Assembly: GCA_003486645.1 (NCBI GenBank)
Contig: DNGI01000320.1
Coordinates: 1-5,078, forward strand
Length of the DNA stretch: 5,078 nucleotides
Origin: Cyanobacteria bacterium UBA11370
Lineage (GTDB): Bacteria > Cyanobacteriota > Cyanobacteriia > Cyanobacteriales > Coleofasciculaceae
Direction of reading: 5' to 3'
In this document: positions 1-5,039 of the stretch, piece after piece
Layout of the letters: each line of letters starts with the position of its first letter
Numbering within the stretch: the first letter of the stretch is position 1
Program-made: the position numbers and the translations under genes
Notes under the pieces: generated by a model
Told to the model about the DNA's origin: nothing
Seen by the model: the letters and a program-made list of their open reading frames with translations, nothing else
Databases searched by the model: none

Positions 1-12
1 GTTGTTTGTCAT

Positions 13-40
13 TGGTTGTTGGTTGTTGGTTGTTGGTTAT
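13..40. repeat. Heptanucleotide tandem repeat (STRR-like)
   Basis: Three perfect copies of TGGTTGT (13-19, 20-26, 27-33) are followed by a degenerate fourth, TGGTTAT (34-40). Short tandem heptamers of this kind are a known intergenic feature of filamentous cyanobacteria (STRR sequences). An 8-bp inverted repeat, GTTGTTTG at 1-8 and CAAACAAC at 51-58, flanks the array, so the strand could fold back with the repeats in the loop. No coding potential was seen here. Confidence 0.8.
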
Positions 41-93
41 TTTTACAATTCAAACAACACTATAATTTTCCATAATAAAATCTCTTTCCATTC

Positions 94-125
94 CCCCATC
101 TCCCCATCTCCCCCTCTCCCCATCA
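94..125. repeat. Octanucleotide polypyrimidine tandem repeat
   Basis: Four consecutive 8-bp units are in register: CCCCATCT (94-101), CCCCATCT (102-109), CCCCCTCT (110-117) and CCCCATCA (118-125). The tract is purely C/T apart from the A at unit position 5 and the final base. It lies about 35 bp beyond the stop codon of the PsiE-family gene. Such CCCCATCT-type tracts recur between genes in cyanobacteria; no function is evident. Confidence 0.75.
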
Positions 126-158
126 ACTCTAATTAGGAGTAATTACCTAACTATAAGA

Positions 159-644
159 CTAGTGGTGTTGTGACTTATTAGAGCGTCGGATGATCCAATA
201 ACTAAAGGATAGAGAAAGAATAGCGATCGCTAACCCAATAATTTCTATTCCTTCAGTTTTCTTGAGGTCAAGAATAATAATTTTACGCGCTACGGCGATT
301 AAAGATGTAACAATAACTAACTCAACTTGGACAACGTGTTTACGGAGATAGGCGGTAATATTTTCTAGAATTTCTAAAGCAATAAGGACGTTTAAGAATA
401 AGCCAAAAATTTCAAACAGTGTTGTATTAAAAAATCCAGCGGGGGATGTTAATAGTTGTTTAGAGAGGAGAACAACTAAGTCAAATACGGCAACGAGAAT
501 GACGGCTATCATCACCACCGATAAAACCTTGGAGACGATCCCCTCGATCTGTTCTATCCCAGCTAGGAAACTATTATCTCTACAAGAATCTCTAAAGAGA
601 CGCAAAACCTTCTTTAATTGCTGCATCGTTGCTGTAGGTGTCAC
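159..644 (-). CDS. PsiE-family (phosphate-starvation-inducible) inner-membrane protein
   Basis: A 161-residue, very hydrophobic protein of the PsiE family (PF06146), named for E. coli PsiE, whose gene is induced by phosphate starvation; the biochemical role is unknown. Four predicted membrane helices lie at about residues 37-60, 76-93, 105-125 and 133-152. The family's conserved core is visible: the helix-2 end LEILENITAYLRKH (90-103), then helix 3 with VELVIVTSLIAVARKIIILD (107-126), which carries a buried Arg-Lys pair (120-121). The length is normal for the family. The annotated start is GTG at 644-642; an in-frame ATG at 626-624 (residue 7) is an alternative, with AAGGTG about 15 nt upstream. 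The stop is TAG. The gene stands alone, divergent from the peptidoglycan-binding/propeller gene. I found no clear Pho box, so phosphate control is not supported by the sequence. The family call is firm and the function is not. Confidence 0.88.
   Translation of the reverse strand: MTPTATMQQLKKVLRLFRDSCRDNSFLAGIEQIEGIVSKVLSVVMIAVILVAVFDLVVLLSKQLLTSPAGFFNTTLFEIFGLFLNVLIALEILENITAYLRKHVVQVELVIVTSLIAVARKIIILDLKKTEGIEIIGLAIAILSLSFSYWIIRRSNKSQHH
223..230. repeat. HIP1 octamer GCGATCGC
   Basis: A perfect copy of the highly iterated palindrome of cyanobacterial genomes, inside the 3' part of the PsiE-family gene where it encodes part of helix 4. Confidence 0.9.
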
Positions 645-656
645 CTTGTCGAGTTG

Positions 657-662
657 ATATTA
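657..662 (-). promoter_or_regulatory. Possible -10 element for the PsiE-family gene
   Basis: On the minus strand this reads TAATAT, close to the TATAAT consensus. No good -35 hexamer lies 16-18 bp upstream, which is common in cyanobacterial promoters. If it is used, transcription would begin only about 6 nt before the GTG at 644. That would make the mRNA almost leaderless for GTG, while giving the internal ATG at 626 a leader of about 24 nt. Identified by eye only. Confidence 0.3.
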
Positions 663-704
663 CACCATTGAGGGGACAGGAGTCTGTATTGTTTAGCTAC
701 CGAT

Positions 705-712
705 GCGATCGC
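705..712. repeat. HIP1 octamer GCGATCGC (intergenic copy)
   Basis: A perfect HIP1 palindrome in the spacer between the divergent PsiE-family and propeller genes, extended to GCGATCGCGC on its right side. Confidence 0.9.
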
Positions 713-724
713 GCTTTCATTTCT

Positions 725-745
725 TTAGTGTGTTGCAACACCTAA
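725..745. promoter_or_regulatory. Near-perfect palindrome, candidate operator in divergent promoter region
   Basis: The centre GTGTTGCAACAC (730-741) is a perfect 12-bp palindrome. If the single T at 729 is bulged out, the arms extend by four more pairs, TTAG (725-728) with CTAA (742-745), giving two 10-bp half-sites. It lies about 70 bp before the propeller ORF start and about 80 bp before the PsiE-family start, the usual place for a dimeric repressor or activator to act on one or both genes. No T-run follows it, so it is unlikely to be a terminator. I do not recognise the motif as NtcA, Fur, LexA or a Pho box. Confidence 0.5.
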
Positions 746-774
746 CAAGGACTAGCTCTGGCTACAGGACGTGG

Positions 775-780
775 TATAGC
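775..780 (+). promoter_or_regulatory. Possible -10 element for the propeller gene
   Basis: TATAGC fits the TATAAT consensus at four of six positions and sits 34 bp before the ATG at 814, downstream of the palindrome at 725-745. No recognisable -35 hexamer is present at the normal distance. If this is the promoter, the palindrome would overlap the -35/upstream region, suitable for regulation. This is a weak visual call. Confidence 0.25.
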
Positions 781-804
781 ATAACGGAATAATCAGTAGC
801 AAAA

Positions 805-810
805 CGGAGA
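805..810 (+). promoter_or_regulatory. Ribosome-binding site for the propeller gene
   Basis: CGGAGA, with core GGAG at 806-809, lies 4 nt before the ATG at 814. This is the only Shine-Dalgarno-like sequence near the start and supports ATG 814 as the initiation codon. The spacing is on the short side. Confidence 0.55.
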
Positions 811-813
811 ATT

Positions 814-2934
814 ATGGACAAACTGGCTGCCCTCAATCTGGCTGTAACTGGTGAGACATCTGTAAACCCCCAACCCGAAATTACCCCCAGTTATAGTTTA
901 TTCTTTCCTGAACTCGACCGGAAAAAGCCTCTGAGTGGAGCCTGGATTCCATTTCTCTTTTTTACGATTGCACTGTTTATTATCAGTTTGGCAAGCCCCG
1001 TCCTAGCACTAAGAAAAGGAGAGAGGGGTTCCGATGTTACTGCCCTTCAAAAAACGCTGCAAGAGAATGGCTATTTTAACGGCCCAGTCACAGGTTATTA
1101 TGGCCCTTTAACAGAAGCGGCGGTCAAAAAATTTCAGCAATCTAAGGGGTTAAATGCAGATGGGATTGTCGGTTCTAAAACGAAAACCGTTCTGCAATCT
1201 GGCTCTTCAATACCCTCTCGTGAGAGTATTAATAATGACCCTAAACCCACTCTTGATTCTAACTCTTCAACCCCAACCTCATCCCAATTTACTCCGCCAA
1301 CGACGGCAGTTAATAATGAACCTTTAGCGTCGCCTAAACCAACATTTCTTCTCAAAAGAGGCGATCGCAATTCTCAAGTCACCTCCCTTCAGAAAAATCT
1401 GCAATTAAGTGGCTATTTTAACGGACCCATTACAGGGTATTACGGTTCTGCCACGCAAGAAGCGGTCATGAAATTACAGAAAGCTAGGGGTTTAAACCCG
1501 GATGGAATAGCGGGACCTAAAACCCGTGCGGCGATCGAATCGAGTCCTGCAACACCCATTCCTACCCCACTCACCCCTCCATCTCCGATGGTTACAGATG
1601 ACCGTTTGGGATTAGGAAATCCTAGTTTAGTTCTCAAACGAGGAACTCGTAATGCTGATGTTACTGCCCTTCAGAAAAAACTGCAATCTCAGGGTTACTT
1701 TGATGGACCAATTACAGGGTATTACGGGTCTTTAACGGAAGCAGCAGTGATTAAATTCCAGGAAGCTAATGGCTTAATTGCCGATGGCATTGTTGACTCA
1801 AAAACTCAAACCGCACTCGAATTTCGCCCCATTAAACCAACTCCTTCCCCGGTTGAAACTCCAGATTCTGTATTTAACGAAGATTCGTTTATAAATGAGG
1901 AAAACAAGGAAGACAATAGTGAAGAGAAGCCACCGAGTCCAGCAACCGAGATGACACTTAAGAAAACCATTTCGGGTAAGATTTCGCCTAAATCAATTGT
2001 GCATTCTGGCACGGGTTTATTTTTTGCCCAAAACATGATGTACAGCCACAGCATCACGGTTTATAACCGGGACTATAACTTAGTCAAAACTCTTTCTGAT
2101 ACCGTGAATTTAAGTAAATACGGTCATACAAAGTTCAAAGGAACTTACAAAGGCGCTCCCGTTGAGGCAGCTTTTTCGGATAATGGTCAGTATGCCTGGA
2201 TATCCAATTACCAAATGTATGGTCCAGGGTTTAATAACCCCGGTGATGATAAATGCGACCCGTCTCAAAAAAAAGATAATAGTTTTTTGTATCGGGTTAA
2301 TACCGAAACTATGGATATTGAAGAAGCTATTCAAGTGGGTTCGGTTCCTAAATTTGTAGCGACTTCACCGGATAATCAATTAGTGTTAGTTAGTAACTGG
2401 TGTAGTTGGGATTTGAGTGTAGTTGATGCCCAAGAAAATAAGGAAATTAGACGAATTAAGTTGGGTCGATATCCCCGTGGAATTGTGGTTGATTCTGATT
2501 CCGAAAAAGCCTATGTGGCGGTGATGGGTTCTTATGATATTGCTACTGTAAATCTCAATAATTTTTCAGTAGAATGGCTTAAAAATATTGGGGAGGCACC
2601 CCGTCATTTAAATCTCGATCCATCGGGTCAATATCTCTACTCAACGTTAAATGGGGAAGATAGAGTAGCAAAAATTGATTTATCAACGGGTAAAGTACTA
2701 AAACGAGTTTTCACAGGTCAAGCTCCTCGGAGTATGGTAATATCCGATGACGGTGAACGGCTTTATGTAGTGAATTACAATTCCAATACGGTTAGTAAGG
2801 TTCGCACCAGTGATATGAAAGTTTTACAAACCGTAAATGTGAATGCGAATCCAATTGGGATTACTTACGATCCACAAACTCGGCAAGTTTGGGTCGCGTG
2901 TTATTCGGGGAGTATTATGGTGTTTCAGGATTAA
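814..2934 (+). CDS. Wall-anchored protein: three peptidoglycan-binding modules fused to a YVTN beta-propeller
   Basis: A 706-residue protein. Residues 1-42 are a polar N-terminal extension ending in RKK (36-38). Residues 43-65 are hydrophobic and end in SPVLA, a plausible signal-peptidase I site after Ala65, so it is either exported and cleaved or membrane-anchored. Three PF01471-type peptidoglycan-binding modules follow at about 66-129, 179-243 and 273-336, each with the family pattern LQ..L...GYF.GP.TGYYG..T..AV..Q...GL..DGI. They are joined by Pro/Ser/Thr-rich linkers (130-178, 244-271), then an acidic Pro/Glu-rich spacer (338-380). Residues about 385-706 form a YncE/YVTN-like beta-propeller; four units of exactly 42 residues are clear (510-551, 552-593, 594-635, 636-677), and seven blades are plausible. 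Cys481 and Cys530 could form a disulfide. No hydrolase domain is present. Likely role: a wall-bound periplasmic binding or scaffold protein (inference). The domain calls are firm; the ligand is unknown. Confidence 0.9.
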   Translation: MDKLAALNLAVTGETSVNPQPEITPSYSLFFPELDRKKPLSGAWIPFLFFTIALFIISLASPVLALRKGERGSDVTALQKTLQENGYFNGPVTGYYGPLTEAAVKKFQQSKGLNADGIVGSKTKTVLQSGSSIPSRESINNDPKPTLDSNSSTPTSSQFTPPTTAVNNEPLASPKPTFLLKRGDRNSQVTSLQKNLQLSGYFNGPITGYYGSATQEAVMKLQKARGLNPDGIAGPKTRAAIESSPATPIPTPLTPPSPMVTDDRLGLGNPSLVLKRGTRNADVTALQKKLQSQGYFDGPITGYYGSLTEAAVIKFQEANGLIADGIVDSKTQTALEFRPIKPTPSPVETPDSVFNEDSFINEENKEDNSEEKPPSPATEMTLKKTISGKISPKSIVHSGTGLFFAQNMMYSHSITVYNRDYNLVKTLSDTVNLSKYGHTKFKGTYKGAPVEAAFSDNGQYAWISNYQMYGPGFNNPGDDKCDPSQKKDNSFLYRVNTETMDIEEAIQVGSVPKFVATSPDNQLVLVSNWCSWDLSVVDAQENKEIRRIKLGRYPRGIVVDSDSEKAYVAVMGSYDIATVNLNNFSVEWLKNIGEAPRHLNLDPSGQYLYSTLNGEDRVAKIDLSTGKVLKRVFTGQAPRSMVISDDGERLYVVNYNSNTVSKVRTSDMKVLQTVNVNANPIGITYDPQTRQVWVACYSGSIMVFQD
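1009..1821 (+). repeat. Triplicated peptidoglycan-binding module (DNA-level repeat)
   Basis: Three homologous segments of about 192-195 bp encode the wall-binding modules: 1009-1200, 1348-1542 and 1630-1821. Modules 1 and 3 share about 40 of 56 aligned residues over the core and an exact 17-nt string at 1033-1049 and 1657-1673. Modules 2 and 3 share another exact 17-nt string at 1429-1445 and 1711-1727. This mosaic of identity suggests internal duplication with later recombination or conversion between copies. Confidence 0.75.
1361..1368. repeat. HIP1 octamer GCGATCGC (in coding sequence)
   Basis: A perfect HIP1 copy at the start of the second peptidoglycan-binding module, encoding the Gly-Asp-Arg of KRGDR. 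A 7-of-8 match (GCGATCGA) also occurs in the third-to-last codon region of the same module, near 1531. Confidence 0.9.
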
Positions 2935-3022
2935 TTGGAAATGCAGAGGTACGCGGAGGTTGGGAAGGGGAGCCGTTACAGTTTAAGCTGCTCGTACTTT
3001 AGATGGGGTTAAGATAGTAACG
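2935..3022. other. Convergent intergenic spacer with imperfect decamer repeat
   Basis: This 88-bp gap separates the ends of the propeller gene and the convergent DUF29 gene. It contains two adjacent decamers matching at 8 of 10 positions (2941-2950 and 2951-2960), followed by a G-rich stretch. A weak inverted pair, CGTTAC (2974-2979) and GTAACG (3017-3022), has a 37-nt loop. No GC-rich hairpin with a T-run is present on either strand, so I cannot point to an intrinsic terminator. Confidence 0.45.
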
Positions 3023-3475
3023 CTATTCCCAGAAGTTAATATTTAACATTGCGTCAATATTGCTCTCAAACTGCCATGCATCCGGGAAGTGATATCCTTT
3101 TTCAGCGTACTCATCTCTAACATTACCCAGAGCTAAGAACCATGCATCTTGAAAAGCCTGATCCCAATAAGCTTTGAGGCTAGGTGTATTTTTTAATCTC
3201 AGAAAAATTCTGCGGCGTTGCTCTCTGATTGTGTTTTCCCAACCGTTAAAACAGTCAGGCATATTAACGTAGATACGCTTGAGCAAGTGAGCCAACAAGG
3301 TTTCTAATCTACTTTCTAGTTCTTGTTTTTCAGAGCGTCCCAAGGTTTCGACTTCCTCGATCAGGTTTTCCAAATCTAGATGGTCAAAATCCCTAGCCTT
3401 GAGTTTGGCTACAGTGTCTTGAGTCCATAGTAAAAAGTCCGACTCATACAGAGATTCCTGAATTGTTTGAGTCAT
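3023..3475 (-). CDS. DUF29 domain-containing protein
   Basis: A 150-residue soluble, largely helical protein matching the DUF29 family (PF01724) across its whole length. Family hallmarks are visible in order: LYESDFLLWTQDTVAKLKAR (9-28), the acidic helix LDLENLIEEVETLGRSEK (33-50), LLAHLLK (60-66), and W79 with the basic stretch TIREQRRRI (82-90). Length is typical. ATG at 3475 is preceded by a good ribosome-binding site (AAAGGA on the minus strand, 8 nt away), so the start is well supported. The stop is TAG. DUF29 proteins are strongly amplified in cyanobacterial genomes, and their function is not established. The gene is 137 bp downstream of DUF2442 on the same strand. That gap is large enough for its own promoter, so it is probably a separate transcription unit. 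No enzyme motif or membrane segment is visible. Confidence 0.92.
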   Translation of the reverse strand: MTQTIQESLYESDFLLWTQDTVAKLKARDFDHLDLENLIEEVETLGRSEKQELESRLETLLAHLLKRIYVNMPDCFNGWENTIREQRRRIFLRLKNTPSLKAYWDQAFQDAWFLALGNVRDEYAEKGYHFPDAWQFESNIDAMLNINFWE

Positions 3476-3483
3476 TTACTTTA

Positions 3484-3489
3484 TCCTTT
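3484..3489 (-). promoter_or_regulatory. Ribosome-binding site for the DUF29 gene
   Basis: The minus strand reads AAGGAT with AAAGGA just upstream, 8 nt before the ATG. This is the strongest Shine-Dalgarno match in the window and fixes the DUF29 start. Confidence 0.65.
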
Positions 3490-3500
3490 GCCATCAATAA

Positions 3501-3582
3501 GGAAACTTGAACTAAATTAATTTTAGATGGAATCTTGAATTAGCCCTTTATTGTGGAACGGGAGGTGAATCATTTCAAGATT
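3501..3582. promoter_or_regulatory. Cluster of direct and inverted repeats upstream of the DUF29 gene
   Basis: GGAAACTTGAA (3501-3511) and GGAATCTTGAA (3529-3539) are direct repeats matching at 10 of 11 positions, with starts 28 bp apart. Between them lies the near-palindrome CTAAATTAATTTTAG (3512-3526). A third, inverted copy of the core, TTCAAGATT (3574-3582), pairs perfectly with AATCTTGAA (3531-3539) across a 34-nt loop. The cluster sits 26-107 bp before the DUF29 start, where operator sites would be expected. It also lies downstream of the DUF2442 stop, so the hairpin might end that transcript, although no T-run follows it. Confidence 0.45.
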
Positions 3583-3612
3583 GTAGAGCGGGCATTGTCC
3601 ATCACTTCCAGA

Positions 3613-3897
3613 TTATGCTAACGATGAAGCGGCTCTGGAGTATGTCGAAATCGGGCATTTTGTCGCCAGGGAATACAACACGTCTGGATCGAGGTCAGCA
3701 CCATTTTGCCAAACGATCGTGCCCAGTTCGGGATGAATCTGGACTTGGGCGAAATATGCCAAATCTTGCAGGGGGGCAAAGATGCCGGAGAAGGAAATAA
3801 CCTGGCTGATATCAACCACGCCTTCAACGCTGTCTTCAAAGCGTAGCCAGAGTTGATATCCGTCTAATGGTTTAACCGCTACGATATCTTTGAGCAT
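3613..3897 (-). CDS. DUF2442 domain-containing protein
   Basis: A 94-residue protein of the DUF2442 family (PF10387). Landmarks: the N-terminal strand motif DIVAVKPLDGYQLWLRFEDS (4-23), then EGVVDIS (25-31), GIFAPLQD (38-45), YFAQVQI (48-54), and the highly characteristic C-terminal TIVWQNGADLDPDVLY (60-75). Length is usual. ATG 3897 has GGAG 7 nt upstream, inside the last codons of the DUF4160 gene, and the DUF4160 stop is only 4 nt away; translation is probably coupled. It is the last gene of the TPR-DUF4160-DUF2442 string. DUF2442 has no settled biochemical role. Its small size and tight pairing with DUF4160 resemble a toxin-antitoxin-like or regulator pair, but this is inference from arrangement. 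Confidence 0.92.
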   Translation of the reverse strand: MLKDIVAVKPLDGYQLWLRFEDSVEGVVDISQVISFSGIFAPLQDLAYFAQVQIHPELGTIVWQNGADLDPDVLYSLATKCPISTYSRAASSLA

Positions 3898-3901
3898 GGC
3901 G

Positions 3902-4162
3902 TTACTCCAGAGGTTGAATGGATTCTAGGGGTTCTTGTTGTCGGGCGAGTTCCCAGTTTTGCAGAAGTTCGGCTTGATGGGACACTGCCCATTCAATGAC
4001 GAGTCCCAGCACTCTGGGAGAAAGTTTTCCTTCCAGAATGGAGAGGGATTGGATGTCAATGATGGCTTTTTGTTGACCATAACGCACATGAAAATGGGGC
4101 GGCGGGTGGTCGTTGTAGTACATGGCAATGATGATGCCAAAGAAGCGACTAATTTCAGGCAT
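3902..4162 (-). CDS. DUF4160 domain-containing protein
   Basis: An 86-residue protein of the DUF4160 family (PF13711). The signature is plain: MPEISRFFGIIIAMYYND (1-18), running into HPPPHFHVRYG (19-29) with three histidines (19, 23, 25), then IIDIQSLSILEGKLSPR (34-50), and a C-terminal helix VIEWAVSHQAELLQNWELAR (55-74). The His-rich HPPPHFH segment is conserved in the family and could bind metal or be catalytic; neither is proven. The ATG (4162-4160) lies within the end of the TPR gene, overlapping it by 8 nt. A weak GGGA about 7 nt upstream may serve as ribosome-binding site, but coupling with the upstream frame is likely important. The DUF2442 gene follows after 4 nt. If the upstream TPR gene is broken at its 5' end, expression of this pair may depend on a promoter inside the TPR gene. 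Confidence 0.92.
   Translation of the reverse strand: MPEISRFFGIIIAMYYNDHPPPHFHVRYGQQKAIIDIQSLSILEGKLSPRVLGLVIEWAVSHQAELLQNWELARQQEPLESIQPLE
3905..3908 (-). promoter_or_regulatory. DUF2442 ribosome-binding site embedded in the DUF4160 3' end
   Basis: The minus strand reads CTGGAGTAACGCCATG. GGAG spans the last two sense codons of DUF4160, immediately before its TAA, and is 7 nt from the DUF2442 ATG. This layout favours re-initiation by ribosomes that finish DUF4160, giving balanced amounts of both proteins. Confidence 0.65.
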
Positions 4163-5039
4163 TGCTATTTCCCGTCCGTATTTGCTGTAGCACAGCTTGC
4201 GTTAGGGGATGATCGGAGAGTTGTGCGGCTTGCCCTGCCGTAAACGCTTGGTTTAGCAAATTCAAGAAGTTTTGTTTGCACGTTTGAGTGTTGGGATGGT
4301 TTGCTCCTAACTGGCTTACCAAAATGGTGACTGCCCGGATATAAAGCGGTTCAGCTTCGGCGTAGCGTTCTTGGGAATGGTAGAGAACTGCTAGGCTGTT
4401 AAGACTAAGCGCGACATCAAGATGATCACTTCCCAGCCACTGTTCGCGGACTGTCAGTGATTGCTGGTAGAGAGATTCTGCCTGACTGTACTGCCTTTTC
4501 TCTTGGTACTGTAATGCCACATCGTGATAGTTTCGCGCTGCTTTGACGTATTGTTCTTGAGTTCGGTAAAAGCTTTCCAAATTATTGAAGATGATGGCAG
4601 TATTTGGATGGTTGCTATCTAACCGCTCCTGTTCACGGATGGAGAGCAATCGTTGATAGAGAGGTGCAGCTTCAGTGTAGCGTCCTTGCGATTGGTAGAG
4701 TAATGCTAGATTGTTGAGACCAGTGGCAACATCGATGTAGTCTGTCTCCAAATGCTGTTCCCAGATGTAGATCGCTCTTTCATACAGCGGTTCTGCCTCA
4801 GAGTAACGTCCTTGTGCTCGGTAAAGTTCTGCCAAATTGTTAAGGCTGCTGGCGACATCGGGATGATTGGCACCCAGTTGCTGTTCTTGAATTAAGAGCG
4901 CACGATGATAAAGGGGTTCTGCTTCGCCGTAGCGTCCTTGCGACTGGTAGAGCATTGCTATGTTGTTTAGGCTTTGAGCAACATGGGGATGGTCAGTGCT
5001 CAACTGTCGTTCGCGGATAGAGAGTGCTCTCTTATGCAA
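4155..5039 (-). CDS. Kinesin-light-chain-type TPR repeat protein, 5' end disrupted
   Basis: The open frame encodes 294 residues of 42-residue tetratricopeptide repeats (TPR_10/TPR_12 type). Units: 1-42, 43-84, 85-126, a 43-residue unit 127-169, a 20-residue remnant 170-189, a full unit 190-231, and a degenerate C-terminal tail 232-294. Full units share the pattern LY.RAL.I.E..L...HP.VA.SLNNLA.LY..QGRY.EAEP. TPRs form an alpha-solenoid for protein-protein contact; no other domain is visible. In cyanobacteria such arrays often follow NB-ARC or accompany CHAT domains, but any such part would lie beyond the window. The first codon is TTG (5039-5037), in mid-repeat, and good TPR sequence continues upstream to a TGA at 5061-5063. 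The true start is therefore probably missing, and this is most likely the C-terminal fragment of a longer gene. The stop overlaps the DUF4160 start by 8 nt. Confidence 0.75.
   Translation of the reverse strand: MHKRALSIRERQLSTDHPHVAQSLNNIAMLYQSQGRYGEAEPLYHRALLIQEQQLGANHPDVASSLNNLAELYRAQGRYSEAEPLYERAIYIWEQHLETDYIDVATGLNNLALLYQSQGRYTEAAPLYQRLLSIREQERLDSNHPNTAIIFNNLESFYRTQEQYVKAARNYHDVALQYQEKRQYSQAESLYQQSLTVREQWLGSDHLDVALSLNSLAVLYHSQERYAEAEPLYIRAVTILVSQLGANHPNTQTCKQNFLNLLNQAFTAGQAAQLSDHPLTQAVLQQIRTGNSNA
4347..5039 (-). repeat. 126-bp tandem coding repeats of the TPR array
   Basis: The TPR units are also visible at DNA level. Units of 126 bp occupy 5039-4914, 4913-4788 and 4787-4662; a 129-bp unit is at 4661-4533, a 60-bp remnant at 4532-4473, and another 126-bp unit at 4472-4347. 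Stretches encoding YQSQGRY and SLNNLA are nearly the same between units. Such arrays tend to gain and lose units by recombination or slippage, which could explain the short remnant. Confidence 0.75.

Noticed and set aside
13..125. CRISPR array
   Set aside because: Repeats are 7-8 bp, directly abutting and without spacers, so they are simple tandem repeats.
686..700. GTA...TAC pair resembling an NtcA site upstream of both divergent genes
   Set aside because: The spacer is 9 nt, whereas the NtcA consensus requires 8, and no matching -10 lies at the expected distance.
645..760. Pho box upstream of the PsiE-family gene
   Set aside because: No tandem CTTAACCT-like repeats with regular spacing could be found on either strand; the family name alone is not evidence of PhoB control.
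1134..2334. Several minus-strand open frames of 65-83 codons within the propeller gene
   Set aside because: They are antisense shadows of a strongly supported domain-rich gene and resemble no known family.
2935..3030. Shared terminator between the convergent propeller and DUF29 genes
   Set aside because: The best inverted pair is 6 bp with a 37-nt loop, and a 4-bp hairpin near 3015-3027 has no T-run; neither meets the usual criteria.
3564..3620. Short plus-strand frame from GTG after GGAGG-like sequence
   Set aside because: It has only about 18 codons, no family resemblance, and ends in the 3' end of the opposite-strand DUF2442 gene.
3935..4243. 102-codon plus-strand open frame
   Set aside because: It lies antisense to the clear DUF4160 and TPR coding sequences, has no recognisable motif and no convincing ribosome-binding site.
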